64,000 nt of DNA from Fidelibacterota bacterium (GTDB lineage: Bacteria; Fidelibacterota; UBA8477; JABMPR01): NCBI GenBank assembly GCA_021734255.1, contig JAIPJM010000001.1, forward strand, positions 165,879 to 229,878, read 5' to 3'. Shown piece by piece: positions 1 to 9,248 of the stretch; the stretch's first letter is position 1; each line of letters opens with the position of its first letter. Made by a program: the position numbers and the translations under genes. Under the pieces are notes generated by a model. The model saw only the letters and a program-made list of their open reading frames with translations, was not told the origin of the DNA and searched no databases.

Positions 1-1
1 A

Positions 2-961
2 TTGACAGCTGTCCGTGATGGCTTTTTCGCCATTACCCAGAAGGTGTTTGGTTTGAACTTTAAACAGATCGAGAACCCCAGTGTCTGGCACGAGGATGTC
101 ACCATGTATGAGGTCTTCGATTCAGCATCAGGTAAACGCCTGGGATATTTCTACCTGGATCTTTTTCCACGGGAGAATAAATACAACCACGCCGCCCATT
201 TTGGCATCAATAAAGGCAAGCAGACCAAAGATGGTTACCAGTATCCCGTTGCCAGTCTGGTCTGTAATTTCACCAAACCAGAGGGTGATAAACCATCTCT
301 GTTAAAGCACAAATCAGAAGTTGCCACTTTCTTCCATGAGTTCGGTCACCTGATCCATGGCATGGTCACTACGGCTAAATATTTTGCCCACTCCGGCACC
401 AGTGTGGACCGCGATTTCGTGGAAGCGCCATCACAGATCTTTGAGAACTGGGTCTGGGACAAGGAATCCCTGCAGATCTTCGCCAAACATTATGAGACCG
501 GCGAGGCGATCCCGGACGCGCTCCTGGAAAGTATGTTGGCAGCCAAGAATATGACCAGTGGTGGTGATATGGCTTTCCAGGTATTTCTGGGAACCCAGGA
601 TCTGACCCTGTATGACACCTGGGGTAAAGAGGATACTGGCGAGAGCCTGCTGGAAATGTCACGCCGGGTTCATAAGGACATTCTGTACTGGAATGAAACC
701 CCGAATACGGCCCGGATTGCATCGTTCGGTCACCTGAATGGTTACGCTGCCAGTTACTATGGTTATGCCTGGGCGGAGGTCTTTGCCCAGGATATGTTCT
801 CCGTCTTTGAACGGGATGGTGTGCTGAATCCAGAGGTCGGTATGCGTTTCCGGAACGACGTGCTGGCTCCTGGCGGCAGTAAAGAAGCCCTGGACCTGGT
901 GGAAGGCTTCCTGGGTAGGAAATCCAATAACGAGGCGTTTAAGAGAAGTCTGGGCTTGTAA
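2..961 (+). CDS. M3 family oligopeptidase (zinc metallopeptidase), C-terminal part
   Basis: This is the catalytic C-terminal half of an M3 (thimet oligopeptidase/oligopeptidase A/Dcp type) peptidase, which cleaves short peptides in cytoplasm or periplasm. The HEFGH zinc site is at fragment residues 112-116. The third zinc ligand is Glu141, 29 residues after the first His, as in thimet-type enzymes. The frame is open to the left window edge, and family members are usually about 680 residues, so the 319 residues seen are incomplete and the TTG at position 2 is not the real start. The choice between OpdA and Dcp cannot be made from this half. Nothing is seen in the 250 bases downstream except a short dispersed repeat. 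Confidence 0.93.
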   Translation: MTAVRDGFFAITQKVFGLNFKQIENPSVWHEDVTMYEVFDSASGKRLGYFYLDLFPRENKYNHAAHFGINKGKQTKDGYQYPVASLVCNFTKPEGDKPSLLKHKSEVATFFHEFGHLIHGMVTTAKYFAHSGTSVDRDFVEAPSQIFENWVWDKESLQIFAKHYETGEAIPDALLESMLAAKNMTSGGDMAFQVFLGTQDLTLYDTWGKEDTGESLLEMSRRVHKDILYWNETPNTARIASFGHLNGYAASYYGYAWAEVFAQDMFSVFERDGVLNPEVGMRFRNDVLAPGGSKEALDLVEGFLGRKSNNEAFKRSLGL

Positions 962-985
962 CCACATACGCCAAACCCAGTTTTG

Positions 986-1015
986 TCATCCCGAGCGGAG
1001 TCGAGGGATCTGGAC
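986..1015. repeat. Dispersed palindrome half, TCATCCCGAGC family
   Basis: A copy of the intergenic repeat reading TCATCCCGAGCGGAGTCGAG then GGATCT. A near-identical copy lies at 9010-9046, and longer two-armed copies occur at 23598-23708, 26415-26800, 47282-47432 and 52868-53010. It lies between two plus-strand genes and encodes nothing. Confidence 0.75.
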
Positions 1016-1212
1016 CGCTAGCCATGATATTGTCGTATGAGTTACCGAGTTTTTGAGTTTAACGGTGGGTTTTGTCGTACGACAGTAGAGGATTTAGACA
1101 CACCAGTGTTTGAGGGTGAAGCCACCCCCTCTGTCCTTCGGACATCTCCCCCAAGGGAGAACTACTCCAAAAGAAGGGTCGTTGCCAGACGTACATTAAT
1201 GGACAAGAAAAC

Positions 1213-1629
1213 ATGAATACTAAATCATTAGAAAAATATGAAAAAGAGTATGTCGTTCAGGCCTCTGATATCGATATGCTCGGACATGTAAATAACGTTG
1301 TGTATGTACAATGGGTTCAGGATATCGCGACTGAAGCATGGAATGCCACAGCCACACCTGAGCAAAGGGAAAAGCTGTTCTGGGTGGTTGCCAAACATGA
1401 GATCGAATACCGCAGACCTGCCTTTGAGAATGAGGTATTAGTGATTCGTACCTGGGTAGGACGAGCAGGGGAAAAACTGTTCACACGGTTTACCGATGTG
1501 GTCCGGAAAAAAGATGGTAAGCTGATCGTAAAGGCACTGACCCACTGGGCGCCTATCGACGCCCAGACCCTGCGCCCCATCAAACCCGGTGATGATGTCT
1601 ATGAGTTGTTTTCTGCACTGATGGAGTAA
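1213..1629 (+). CDS. Acyl-CoA thioesterase, hotdog fold (4HBT/YbgC-like)
   Basis: A 138-residue single-domain hotdog protein of the 4-hydroxybenzoyl-CoA thioesterase/YbgC family, which hydrolyses acyl-CoA or acyl-ACP thioesters in the cytoplasm. The N-terminal stretch with DIDMLGHVNNVVYVQW (about residues 19-34) is the family signature; the Asp just before GHVNN is the usual catalytic acid. Length is normal. The ATG is preceded only by a weak purine run (GGACAAG). It stands alone between repeats, so the natural substrate cannot be inferred from context. Confidence 0.88.
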   Translation: MNTKSLEKYEKEYVVQASDIDMLGHVNNVVYVQWVQDIATEAWNATATPEQREKLFWVVAKHEIEYRRPAFENEVLVIRTWVGRAGEKLFTRFTDVVRKKDGKLIVKALTHWAPIDAQTLRPIKPGDDVYELFSALME

Positions 1630-1688
1630 AATTAGCGGTTATCGCGTTTTGAGTTGCCAGTTGTTGAGTTTTATGGTGAACGATCAAG

Positions 1689-1752
1689 GCCACAGATGAA
1701 ACACAGATAAGCCTGGTGGTAGCCTTTAATAACATCTGTGTGTATCTGTGGC
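1689..1752. repeat. Inverted repeat, CCACAGAT family
   Basis: GCCACAGAT (1689-1697) and ACACAGAT (1701-1708) are mirrored by ATCTGTGT (1734-1741) and ATCTGTGGC (1744-1752), giving a two-part hairpin. A related ATCTGTGA...ATCTGTGGC unit is at 24053-24071. Either a short dispersed palindromic repeat or a transcript hairpin between 1629 and the next gene; there is no U-tract. Confidence 0.6.
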
Positions 1753-1806
1753 AAAGAGAAAAAACGAACGACTCATGCATGTTCTTCTAGAAGAGGACAA
1801 TCATCA

Positions 1807-2166
1807 ATGACACCAAAAGAACTGATCGAAAAGTGGGTGGACGCATTCAACCGCGGCGATGCAGATGACGTCGCTGCTTTTTATGCTGAGAACGCCATCA
1901 ATCATCAGGTGGCGGAGACGCCAGTGGAAGGAAAGACCGCCATCCGCAACATGTTCGCCCACGAGTTTGCCCAGGCTGATATGATCTGCATCATTGAAAA
2001 CCTTTTTGAAGATGGCGAGTGGGTCATTCTGGAGTGGAAGGACCCTCTGGGTCTCAGGGGCTGTGGCTTTTTCAAGATACAGAACGAACAGATTGTTTTT
2101 CAGCGTGGTTACTGGGACAAGCTATCCTTTTTGCGTATGCATAAGCTTCCGATCCCAGGCAATTAA
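1807..2166 (+). CDS. SnoaL-like/NTF2-fold protein
   Basis: A 119-residue protein with the NTF2-like SnoaL fold. It opens with a helix containing WVDAFNRGDADDVAAFY and ends with the aromatic-rich GYWDKLSF strand, both typical of nuclear-transport-factor-2-like polyketide cyclase or limonene-epoxide-hydrolase relatives. ATG 1807 is chosen because AGAAGAGGAC lies just upstream; an in-frame extension to 1738 would run through the CCACAGAT repeat and is not credible. It is followed after 12 bases by an SRPBCC gene and then a DUF3088 gene, probably one transcript. The substrate is unknown. Confidence 0.75.
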   Translation: MTPKELIEKWVDAFNRGDADDVAAFYAENAINHQVAETPVEGKTAIRNMFAHEFAQADMICIIENLFEDGEWVILEWKDPLGLRGCGFFKIQNEQIVFQRGYWDKLSFLRMHKLPIPGN

Positions 2167-2178
2167 AGGGGTTACACC

Positions 2179-2616
2179 ATGGTGAATATGGAGTCCGTCT
2201 TTATCGCACAGAAACCGGATGTGATCTGGGAATTCCTGGAGGATGTCAGAAACGATGTCGTCTGGAGGCAGGGCATTACAAAAGCTGAGTGGACATCCAA
2301 ACCTCCTTACGGGGCAGGATCCACAGGCGAACACACCCACAAACAGGTGGGACGCTTGAAATGGGTCATCACCCAATATGAGCCGGGCAACAGTTTTGAG
2401 TTCAAACATATAGAGGGAGCCCTGGCAGGCTCGACGGCCTTCTTTCGGGTACAGCCGGAGAATGGCGGTAGCCGCGTTGATTTTCAGGCAACCTTCACTG
2501 GGCCGCTCAAGTTTCGTTTTATGCTGATCTTCATGGGGGGAATGATGCGCAAGAGCATGAAGACGGATCTTCAAACCCTCAAGAACCACCTGGAAAAGGA
2601 GTCACACCATGAATAA
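2179..2616 (+). CDS. SRPBCC family (START-like) protein
   Basis: A 145-residue protein with the SRPBCC/polyketide-cyclase pattern: an opening strand (SVFIAQKPDVIWEFLEDV), a central GSTGEHTH...KWVITQYEPG strand pair, and a long C-terminal helix (MMRKSMKTDLQTLKNHLE). Such domains bind hydrophobic ligands in a deep pocket. Its last 8 bases overlap the next gene, which suggests translational coupling. No catalytic function can be assigned. A second, unrelated SRPBCC gene lies at 17868. Confidence 0.75.
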   Translation: MVNMESVFIAQKPDVIWEFLEDVRNDVVWRQGITKAEWTSKPPYGAGSTGEHTHKQVGRLKWVITQYEPGNSFEFKHIEGALAGSTAFFRVQPENGGSRVDFQATFTGPLKFRFMLIFMGGMMRKSMKTDLQTLKNHLEKESHHE

Positions 2617-2956
2617 ACATAAACTGTTCCTGCTCAACCCTGGTTTCCATGATGGCAATGAGGGTCCTTATTTTTGCCCACACAATGCCGCCATGGAAGG
2701 CTTGCTGAAATATGTCCCTGAATTGAAAGACCAACTGGAGATTGTGTATGTGGATTTTGTGCGCCCCAGACCACCGATCGTTGAAACCCTGGGTGAAGAG
2801 AATCAGGACTCGCCGGTCCTGGTTCTGGATGAGGGTACCACACCACCAGACAACGCCAGACTGAGCGACGAGACTGGTCGGGCTTTCTTTCTGGGAGAGG
2901 ATGAGATATTCGATTTTCTCCATCAGCACTTTGGAATAATGAAGCCGCACGAGTAG
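2609..2956 (+). CDS. DUF3088 domain protein
   Basis: A 115-residue protein resembling the DUF3088 family: an N-terminal LFLLNPGF strand, FCPHNAAMEGLL after it, then a strand with YVDFVRPRPP and a C-terminal SPVLVLDEG segment. The layout suggests a thioredoxin-like fold, but only one Cys (in FCPHN) is present. The start codon overlaps the previous stop region and is preceded by AAAAGGAG. No function is known for the family. Confidence 0.75.
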   Translation: MNKHKLFLLNPGFHDGNEGPYFCPHNAAMEGLLKYVPELKDQLEIVYVDFVRPRPPIVETLGEENQDSPVLVLDEGTTPPDNARLSDETGRAFFLGEDEIFDFLHQHFGIMKPHE

Positions 2957-3014
2957 TTAAAAAGGCAAAATTAAAAGTTACGGTCTTTGCGTGGGGTATA
3001 ATCAAGGAGAAAAA

Positions 3015-3845
3015 ATGATCAATAAAATAACGGATAAAACACACTTGAATAATGGGGTAGACATGCCCTGGCTGGGATTTGGTGTTTTTCAGATAAAGGA
3101 TGGCCAGCCGGTAGAGCAGGCCGTGAAGACCGCCCTGGGTGTGGGATATCGGAGTATTGACACAGCGGCCGTATACAAAAACGAACGCGGCGTTGGCAAG
3201 GCTATCCGGGAGAGTGGCGTTTCCCGAGATGAAATATTCCTCACCACCAAGCTATGGAATGAGGACCAGCGCCAGCATCGGGTACAGGCAGCCTTTGACG
3301 AAAGCCTAAAGCGACTGGGGGTAGATTATGTGGACCTCTATCTGGTGCACTGGCCAGTGAAAGACCATTACCAGAACACCTGGCCTGAGATGGAGCAGAT
3401 CTATAACAGTGGGCGAGCAAAGGCTATCGGCGTGAGTAATTTCATGGTCCATCACCTGGATGATATTCTACCTGGCTGTGACGTTGTGCCGGCTACCAAC
3501 CAGATCGAGTTTCACCCTCACCTTGTCCAACCGGAGCTGCTAGAACATTGTGAAAAGTACGATATTCGCGTGGAAGCCTGGAGCCCTTTGATGAAGGGTG
3601 AGGTTGTTAATATCTCGGTTATCCAGGGCCTGGCTGAGAAGTATGGTAAAACGCCGGCTCAGATCACCCTGCGCTGGGATGTACAGCATGGGGTTGTCAC
3701 CATTCCCAAATCAGAACTTGCGGAGCGCATTGCAGAGAATGCCGGGATCTTTGACTTTGAACTAGACCAGGAAGACATGGGTCTGCTAGACAGACTGGAT
3801 CAGGGTAAGCGGATCGGTCCCGACCCGGACAACTTTAACTTTTGA
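3015..3845 (+). CDS. Aldo/keto reductase (AKR, 2,5-diketo-gluconate reductase type)
   Basis: A 276-residue NADPH-dependent aldo/keto reductase with the full catalytic tetrad Asp49, Tyr54, Lys79 and His112, the GYRSIDTA signature and the C-terminal nucleotide-binding IPKSE motif. It should reduce aldehydes or ketones in the cytoplasm. ATG 3015 is preferred over the upstream in-frame ATG 2991 because AAGGAG sits immediately before it. A second aldo/keto reductase of another subfamily follows 36 bases downstream; the two may be co-transcribed. The exact substrate is not readable. Confidence 0.93.
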   Translation: MINKITDKTHLNNGVDMPWLGFGVFQIKDGQPVEQAVKTALGVGYRSIDTAAVYKNERGVGKAIRESGVSRDEIFLTTKLWNEDQRQHRVQAAFDESLKRLGVDYVDLYLVHWPVKDHYQNTWPEMEQIYNSGRAKAIGVSNFMVHHLDDILPGCDVVPATNQIEFHPHLVQPELLEHCEKYDIRVEAWSPLMKGEVVNISVIQGLAEKYGKTPAQITLRWDVQHGVVTIPKSELAERIAENAGIFDFELDQEDMGLLDRLDQGKRIGPDPDNFNF

Positions 3846-3881
3846 TCTTTTATAAACAGACACAGACAGAGGAATTATAAA

Positions 3882-4844
3882 ATGAAGCAGCACAAACTTG
3901 GACACAGCGACATAGAGATATCCAGCGTGGGTTTGGGCTGTATGGGACTCTCTGAGTTTTATGGCGAACCGGCAGAAGAATCTGAAGCCATACGACTCCT
4001 CCACCAGGCTCTGGACCGAGGGGTCACCCATTTTGACACGGCAGAAATGTATGGGGTGGGTCGCAACGAATCATTGTTGGGCAAAGCCTTTGCCGGACAC
4101 AGGGATGAGATCACCCTGGCCACCAAGTTCGGCCCCCAGCGCAACTGGGACACCGGTGCTTTCCTGGGGGTGGATGGATCGCCGGAAAATGTGCAGAAGT
4201 CCTGCGAGGGTAGCTTAAAGCGGCTGGGTGCAGAGACCATCGATCTGTATTATCTCCATCGCGTGGACCCCAAGGTTCCCATTGAAGACACGGTTGGGGC
4301 TATGTCTCAACTGGTAGAGGCCGGCAAGGTTCGTTATCTGGGCTTATCTGAAGCAGAGCCGGATATCATTCGTCGCGCCATGGAGGTTCATCCAATTTCT
4401 GCCCTACAGACCGAATATTCATTGTGGAGTCGTGAACCGGAGAAAGAGATCCTGGGAACCTGTCAGGAATTGGGTATCACCTTTGTGGCTTACAGTCCCC
4501 TGGGGCGTGGTTTTCTCACAGGACAATTCAAGACCTTCGACGACCTGGCTGAGGATGACTGGCGCCGGAACAACCCGCGCTTTCAGGGTGAGAATTTTGA
4601 GAAGAACCTGAAGCTGGTGGAGGGGATCACTGCCATTGCACAGGACAAGGGTGTGACGCCGGCCCAATTAGCCCTGGCCTGGGTCCTGGCCCAGGGTGAG
4701 GATATTGTAGCCATCCCAGGCACCAAGCGGCTGAAATATCTGGAACAGAATGTAGGCGCACTGGATGTTGCTTTCACAGAAGATGATCTGTCCAGGATCG
4801 ATGCTGCTTTTCCAATGGACGCAGCAGCCGGAACGCGCTATTGA
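3882..4844 (+). CDS. Aldo/keto reductase (YajO/AKR13-like)
   Basis: A 320-residue aldo/keto reductase of the larger YajO/AKR13 type. The N-terminal [17 protein letters not shown] signature, catalytic Asp and Tyr in HFDTAEMYG, Lys in LATKFG, His in YYLHRVD, and the C-terminal [13 protein letters not shown] cofactor segment are all present. GAGGAA lies 10 bases upstream of the ATG. Full length for the family. It likely reduces carbonyl compounds with NADPH, and probably shares a transcript with the reductase just upstream. Confidence 0.92.
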   Translation: MKQHKLGHSDIEISSVGLGCMGLSEFYGEPAEESEAIRLLHQALDRGVTHFDTAEMYGVGRNESLLGKAFAGHRDEITLATKFGPQRNWDTGAFLGVDGSPENVQKSCEGSLKRLGAETIDLYYLHRVDPKVPIEDTVGAMSQLVEAGKVRYLGLSEAEPDIIRRAMEVHPISALQTEYSLWSREPEKEILGTCQELGITFVAYSPLGRGFLTGQFKTFDDLAEDDWRRNNPRFQGENFEKNLKLVEGITAIAQDKGVTPAQLALAWVLAQGEDIVAIPGTKRLKYLEQNVGALDVAFTEDDLSRIDAAFPMDAAAGTRY

Positions 4845-4900
4845 CGTAGCCCGTCATTAGGCGTCACGCTGTTAAATGAGACCCTAATAAAGGAGTGAAT

Positions 4901-5605
4901 ATGATACCCAATACGAAACCCGCAATGATTCCCGAAATCTCATTGCGCAGCGCTGCACTTATCACAGGGTTTTCCCTGTTGTTAATGGCCATTCTGGCAC
5001 CTATTGCCAATTTTGCCATACTGGAAAGTCTTATTATCCCAGGTGATGCGCTTACCACAGTTAGCAACATCGAAGGCGCACAGGGCCAATTTCGTATGGC
5101 GATCTTCCTTTTTCTCCTGGTTGCCATTCTCGATATCATTGTCGCCTGGGCCTTGTTCGTTTTGCTCAAGCCGGTGAATCGTGAGTGGTCGCTTCTGGCT
5201 GCCTGGTTCCGTTTGATCTATTCAGGTGTTCTTGTGATCAGCCTGGGTAATCACATGAATGTATTATCACTCCTGGGTGATGATTCTGCCATGGGTCAGA
5301 TCATGCTTTTTCTGGCAGCCTTCAATAATGAGTGGGCGCTGGGCCTGATCATTTTCGGGTTTCATCTTCTTCTGGTCGGCTACCTGGCGTTCAGGTCAGG
5401 ATATATCAATCGCTGGTTGGGTATCCTGGTGTTTATTGCTGGCCTGGGTTATGTCATCGATGGCCTGGGGGCTGTTCTTTTCGCCAACTACGATCTGAAT
5501 CTGGCCATGTTCACTTTTGTCGGTGAAGTGCTCCTGATCTTCTGGTGTCTATGGAAAGGGTTTAAGGGTCTGGAGCTTAAGGAAAAAGTGGCGAGCAATC
5601 TTTGA
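4901..5605 (+). CDS. DUF4386 family membrane protein
   Basis: A 234-residue integral membrane protein with about six hydrophobic helices, matching the DUF4386 layout (an N-terminal SAALITGFSLLLMAILAPIA helix and a central helix around WALFVLLKP). AGGAG at 4891-4895 places the start at ATG 4901, not the in-frame GTG at 4895. Function unknown. It precedes a DUF2200 gene by 27 bases. Confidence 0.8.
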   Translation: MIPNTKPAMIPEISLRSAALITGFSLLLMAILAPIANFAILESLIIPGDALTTVSNIEGAQGQFRMAIFLFLLVAILDIIVAWALFVLLKPVNREWSLLAAWFRLIYSGVLVISLGNHMNVLSLLGDDSAMGQIMLFLAAFNNEWALGLIIFGFHLLLVGYLAFRSGYINRWLGILVFIAGLGYVIDGLGAVLFANYDLNLAMFTFVGEVLLIFWCLWKGFKGLELKEKVASNL

Positions 5606-5632
5606 GTACCAGGGCCAGAGAGTGGGGTGACC

Positions 5633-5980
5633 ATGGCTAAACACCGCATATTCAGTACACCCTTCGCCGCGGTCTATCCCCATTATGTGACCAAAGCGGA
5701 GAAAAAGGAGCGGACCAAGGCAGAAGTGGACGAGATCATCTGCTGGCTGACTGGCTATGATCAGGCAGGGTTGGAACGAGTACTTAGCGACAAGATCGAT
5801 TTCGAGACCTTTTTCGCAGATGCACCCAAAATGCACCCCAACACCTCGCTGATAACCGGCGTGGTCTGCGGGGTGCGGGTAGAGGAGGTTGAAGACCCCC
5901 TGATGCAGAAGATCCGCTTCCTGGACAAGCTCATCGATGAACTGGCCCGGGGCAAGGCCATGGAGAAGATCCTCCGATGA
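5633..5980 (+). CDS. DUF2200 family protein
   Basis: A 115-residue soluble protein with the DUF2200 signature: [20 protein letters not shown] at the N-terminus, then [15 protein letters not shown], and a central [19 protein letters not shown] block. ATG 5633 follows GGGGTGA. Function unknown; members are small cytoplasmic proteins. It is followed closely by an esterase gene with a good ribosome-binding site. Confidence 0.85.
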   Translation: MAKHRIFSTPFAAVYPHYVTKAEKKERTKAEVDEIICWLTGYDQAGLERVLSDKIDFETFFADAPKMHPNTSLITGVVCGVRVEEVEDPLMQKIRFLDKLIDELARGKAMEKILR

Positions 5981-6005
5981 GTGCAGCAAGTATGAGGGAG
6001 TGAAC

Positions 6006-6905
6006 ATGCAAAGTTGGCAATCCAGAGTCATCGAAACCTACTTTAGAATCCGCCGTCTCATGAAGAGCAGACCGGACCATTTGGATGTAGCAATATCTCG
6101 GGCCGATAATGAAGCCCTGTCTTCCTATTTCAAATCAAAGATCCCATTTGAAAGTGAACCGGTCATGATTGACGAGACTCCAGCTGAGTGGATCATTCCA
6201 GCCGGGGTTTCGACAGAAGCCACCATCCTCTTTTTCCATGGTGGTGCCTACAACAGTGGATCCATCCACACCCATCGTTCGTTGGTGGTCAACATTGCCC
6301 ATGCTTCTAATGCCCGCGGGCTGAACGTCGATTACCGCTTGGCTCCGGAGTATCCTTTTCCAGCCGCCCTGGAAGATGCTCGAGCGGCTTATGACTGGCT
6401 GTTGGAGCAGGGGCTTGAGCCTGGAAAGATCGCCATCGCTGGTGATTCGGCTGGTGGTGGGTTGACCATGGCTCTGCTTTTGGACCTGCGGGATTCTGGA
6501 AAACCATTACCCGCGGCGGCCGTCTGTTTATCTCCCTGGCTGGACCTGACCTGCTCCGGGGATACCTGGACCAGCAATGCCGGAAAAGACCTTTTGTTGG
6601 ACCCAGGATCCATCCGTGACTCAGCCCGTGTATATCTGGGAGACATTGATCCGCGGACTCCTCTGGCATCACCCCTCTTCGGCGAGCTGGCGGGTCTTCC
6701 GCCCCTCCTGATCCAGGTCGGTTCCAGTGAATACTTGCTGTCCGACTCGGTCAGTCTGGCTGAAAAAGCACGGGACTCAGGACTGGATGTGACCCTGGAG
6801 GTCTATGAAGGCATGCAGCATGAATGGCATTTCGCGGCCAACATCATGCCGGAAGGCAGAGCGGCTATTGATGCCATCGGAGAATTTATCCAGGCTCAGC
6901 TTTAA
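6006..6905 (+). CDS. Alpha/beta-hydrolase, hormone-sensitive-lipase family esterase
   Basis: A 299-residue family IV (HSL-like) esterase. The oxyanion-hole motif HGGA starts at residue 78 and the nucleophile is Ser148 in GDSAG. The acidic position in the usual GxxD region reads GSSEYLLSDS, and the catalytic His is in the C-terminal QHEWHF. It should hydrolyse short or medium acyl esters. ATG 6006 is preceded by GAGGGAG; the longer in-frame extension to 5937 overlaps the DUF2200 gene and is rejected. No signal peptide, so cytoplasmic. Confidence 0.92.
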   Translation: MQSWQSRVIETYFRIRRLMKSRPDHLDVAISRADNEALSSYFKSKIPFESEPVMIDETPAEWIIPAGVSTEATILFFHGGAYNSGSIHTHRSLVVNIAHASNARGLNVDYRLAPEYPFPAALEDARAAYDWLLEQGLEPGKIAIAGDSAGGGLTMALLLDLRDSGKPLPAAAVCLSPWLDLTCSGDTWTSNAGKDLLLDPGSIRDSARVYLGDIDPRTPLASPLFGELAGLPPLLIQVGSSEYLLSDSVSLAEKARDSGLDVTLEVYEGMQHEWHFAANIMPEGRAAIDAIGEFIQAQL

Positions 6906-6924
6906 GTCTGTTGGCAGTTTCCTC

Positions 6925-7060
6925 TCGCAGAGACGCAACGGTTTGAATTCAAAATGCAAAATTAAAAGTGACTGTCTTTGCCTGCCCGGCGAAGCTGCCG
7001 GCGCAGACGCAAGGCTTTTAAAGGTCGGCCATTTCAAGAGACTTAGCGCCTTGGCGAGAA
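6925..7060. repeat. Composite dispersed repeat, GTCTTTGC family
   Basis: Non-coding segment with CGCAACGGTTTGAA, then AAAATTAAAAGTGACTGTC, TTTGCCTGCCCGGCGAAG and a closing GCGCCTTGGCGAGAAC. The same blocks recur, in a different arrangement, at 7638-7915, and a short piece (AAAATTAAAAGTTACGGTC) at 2967-2985. It fills the gap between the esterase and GNAT genes. Confidence 0.65.
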
Positions 7061-7099
7061 CAAAATTTACATTAATTTAGGTAAACATCTGGAGGAAAA

Positions 7100-7558
7100 T
7101 TGATAATCATCAAGGCCGGGAAGTCCCATACCACGGAGGTTATTCGTTTGGTTTCCAGGCTCCTGTCAGAGTTAAATGGTGAACCATGCGAAGTTGACCC
7201 AAAGAAGGCGACCACCTTCATCGAGCAGGCTTCAGACAGCCACAGATATGCTGTCTTTCTGGCTCTGGATGATCAGGATCAGGCAGTTGGGATAATAAAC
7301 ACGGGGGAAGCCGGGGCCGTATATACAGAAGGCAGTTTTGGGGTGATCCTCGAATTCTACGTTGAACCCGCATACCGTTCGCATGGTCTGGGTCGACAGC
7401 TACTGGAGCGGGTAAAACGCAGGGCCCTGGAAATGGGTTGGACAAGATTAGAGGTTGGCGCCCCCTCCTATCCGGAATGGTCGAGAACAAAAGCATTTTA
7501 TCAGCGGGAAGGGTTTACGGAAGTCGGTCCGAAATTGAAATGGCACGCAGAGGATTAA
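7100..7558 (+). CDS. GNAT family N-acetyltransferase
   Basis: A 152-residue GNAT-fold acetyltransferase. The acetyl-CoA binding motif A is seen as YRSHGLGRQLLERVKRRA, preceded by the LEFYVEP strand and followed by the WSRTKAFYQREGF motif B region. The start is a TTG with a strong GGAGG four to five bases upstream; no in-frame ATG is better placed. It sits between two copies of a dispersed repeat, so it is isolated and its substrate cannot be inferred. Confidence 0.85.
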   Translation: MIIIKAGKSHTTEVIRLVSRLLSELNGEPCEVDPKKATTFIEQASDSHRYAVFLALDDQDQAVGIINTGEAGAVYTEGSFGVILEFYVEPAYRSHGLGRQLLERVKRRALEMGWTRLEVGAPSYPEWSRTKAFYQREGFTEVGPKLKWHAED

Positions 7559-7637
7559 AGATAATCACTATACAAAATCGTATTTCAGAACAGGTAAGTT
7601 CCTTTCGTGACGAGAACGCCTAGCAATATGTGAAAAT

Positions 7638-7915
7638 GCAAAATAAAAAATTAAAAGTGACTGTCTTTGCCTGCCCGGCGAAGCGGAACCCCGGAACGGC
7701 AGGGTATGAGCGCAGCGTGGAGCCGGCCTGCCGAGCCGAAGCCTGTCTTCCTGAGCCCGTCGAAGGATAAGACGCAGGCGGGCAATCTCGGATCCACGTC
7801 AATTGGCAGATTCCCCACGCAAGGACGCCCGCCTGCGTATAACTCCGTGCGGGCAGGCAGAGGCGCAACGGTTTGAAGGGCAACCAAAACTCTGCGGCTT
7901 GGCGCCTTTGCGAGG
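7638..7915. repeat. Large dispersed repeat, GTCTTTGC family
   Basis: About 280 non-coding bases, sharing AAAATTAAAAGTGACTGTC, TTTGCCTGCCCGGCGAAG and CGCAACGGTTTGAA with 6925-7060, and ending in GGCGCCTTTGCGAGGG. In between is an inserted GAGCCCGTCGAAGGATAAG stretch of the other repeat family. Reading frames across it on both strands are rich in Pro, Arg and Gly with no family match, and I treat them as spurious. Confidence 0.65.
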
Positions 7916-7955
7916 GAAAAGCTTATATTAATAGAGGTATACACTGGGGGTAATA

Positions 7956-8987
7956 ATGACCAACAAACAACACCGTATCACAGAACCGGGACCACTGCAC
8001 GCCGCTGATGGCAGTTTACGTGAGCCAGGTTGGGCCACAAAACTCCTGCTGGAATACGACCGGGCCCGCATCAAAGCATCGAAATTTCTCATCAAGGAGT
8101 GGGACTACTACGCCATCCTCACCGACGAATACGGGATCGCCATAACGGTTGCCGATAACGCTTACCTGGGCTTTGTGGCCGTCACTGTTTTCGATTTTGT
8201 GAACCCCGAGGAAACCACAGAATCTGTCATGACCATCCTGCCCCTGGGCTCATTCAAGATGCCCCCCACCTCCGCGTCAGGCGATGTGCACTTCAAGCAG
8301 AAGGGCTTTAATATCCAGATGCACCGCGAAGCACAGGAGCGGATCATCATGGTGGATGTACCGGACTTCGCTGGCGGGAAGGGTTTGTTTGGTAGTGTCC
8401 ATCTGTCCCAGCCGGATGACATGGATTCCATGGTCATTGCGACACCCTTTAAAAAGAAAGCGCAGGCATTTTACTACAATCAGAAGGTCAACTGTATGCC
8501 CGCCAGTGGCAGTATCCAGTTTGGTAACCGGGAGCTCATGTTCGACCCCCAGCACGCCCACGCGGTGCTGGACTGGGGGCGCGGGGTCTGGACCTATGCC
8601 AATACCTGGTACTGGGGATCAGCGTCAGGGGTGTTGAATGGAGAATCTTTCGGATTCAATATTGGTTATGGTTTTGGTGATACCTCTGCCGCCACGGAGA
8701 ACATGCTGTTCTATCAGGGGAAAGCGCACAAGCTGGATCAGGTGACCTTCAATATTCCCGAACCGGAATTCCTGAAACCCTGGACCTTCACCAGCAACGA
8801 TGGTCGCTTTGAAATGGATTTTGTACCCATCCTGGACCGCTTTTCTGACACCAACGTCCTGCTGATCCGTTCCTGGCAGCACCAGGTCTTTGGCCGCTTC
8901 ACCGGAACCTGCACCCTGGATGATGGGACTGTTCTGGAGGTTAAAGATTTCCTGGGCTTCGCTGAAAAAGTGGCCAACCGCTGGTGA
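7956..8987 (+). CDS. DUF2804 domain protein
   Basis: A 343-residue protein of the DUF2804 family. Diagnostic features are the start ITEPGPLHAADGSLREPGW, the SKFLIKEWDYYAILTDEY block, and the central DWGRGVWTYANTWYWGSASG motif (about residues 205-224). The family resembles secreted or lipid-related beta-rich proteins but has no assigned reaction. No signal peptide is visible. GGGGGTAAT lies just before the ATG. Single-gene unit flanked by repeats. Confidence 0.88.
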   Translation: MTNKQHRITEPGPLHAADGSLREPGWATKLLLEYDRARIKASKFLIKEWDYYAILTDEYGIAITVADNAYLGFVAVTVFDFVNPEETTESVMTILPLGSFKMPPTSASGDVHFKQKGFNIQMHREAQERIIMVDVPDFAGGKGLFGSVHLSQPDDMDSMVIATPFKKKAQAFYYNQKVNCMPASGSIQFGNRELMFDPQHAHAVLDWGRGVWTYANTWYWGSASGVLNGESFGFNIGYGFGDTSAATENMLFYQGKAHKLDQVTFNIPEPEFLKPWTFTSNDGRFEMDFVPILDRFSDTNVLLIRSWQHQVFGRFTGTCTLDDGTVLEVKDFLGFAEKVANRW

Positions 8988-9009
8988 TCATCTAATCCAC
9001 ACACATAAC

Positions 9010-9046
9010 GTCATCCCGAGCGGAGTCGAGGAATCTTGACCGCTAA
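9010..9046. repeat. Dispersed palindrome half, TCATCCCGAGC family
   Basis: CGTCATCCCGAGCGGAGTCG followed by AGGAATCTTGACCG; near-identical to the copy at 986-1015. The remaining bases up to 9248 hold a GTTAGGTGTTAGGCG stretch that looks like an attC core but has no partner, and otherwise show nothing. Confidence 0.7.
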
Positions 9047-9248
9047 CCGTTATTTTGCGTTAGGTGTTAGGCGTTTCCATTTGCGTGATAGACACTGCAA
9101 GCCAGAATCTATCACGCTATAGCTAAACGCGAAAGCGGACGCACATTCACCAACAAACCCTCGTTATTCTAGTGATTAACATTAATTTAAGTGCACAAGT
9201 TGTAGAAATTTAGGACAGAACGTTGTCGATGCATCATTGAGGGGATAC

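Noticed and set aside
7620..7944. Overlapping reading frames on both strands
   Set aside because: All translate the dispersed repeat 7638-7915; Pro/Arg/Gly-rich and without domain marks.
9057..9075. GTTAGGTGTTAGGCG, attC-like core words
   Set aside because: No complementary R'' arm and no cassette gene; the same kind of words occur near 4858 and 11251 as simple repeats.
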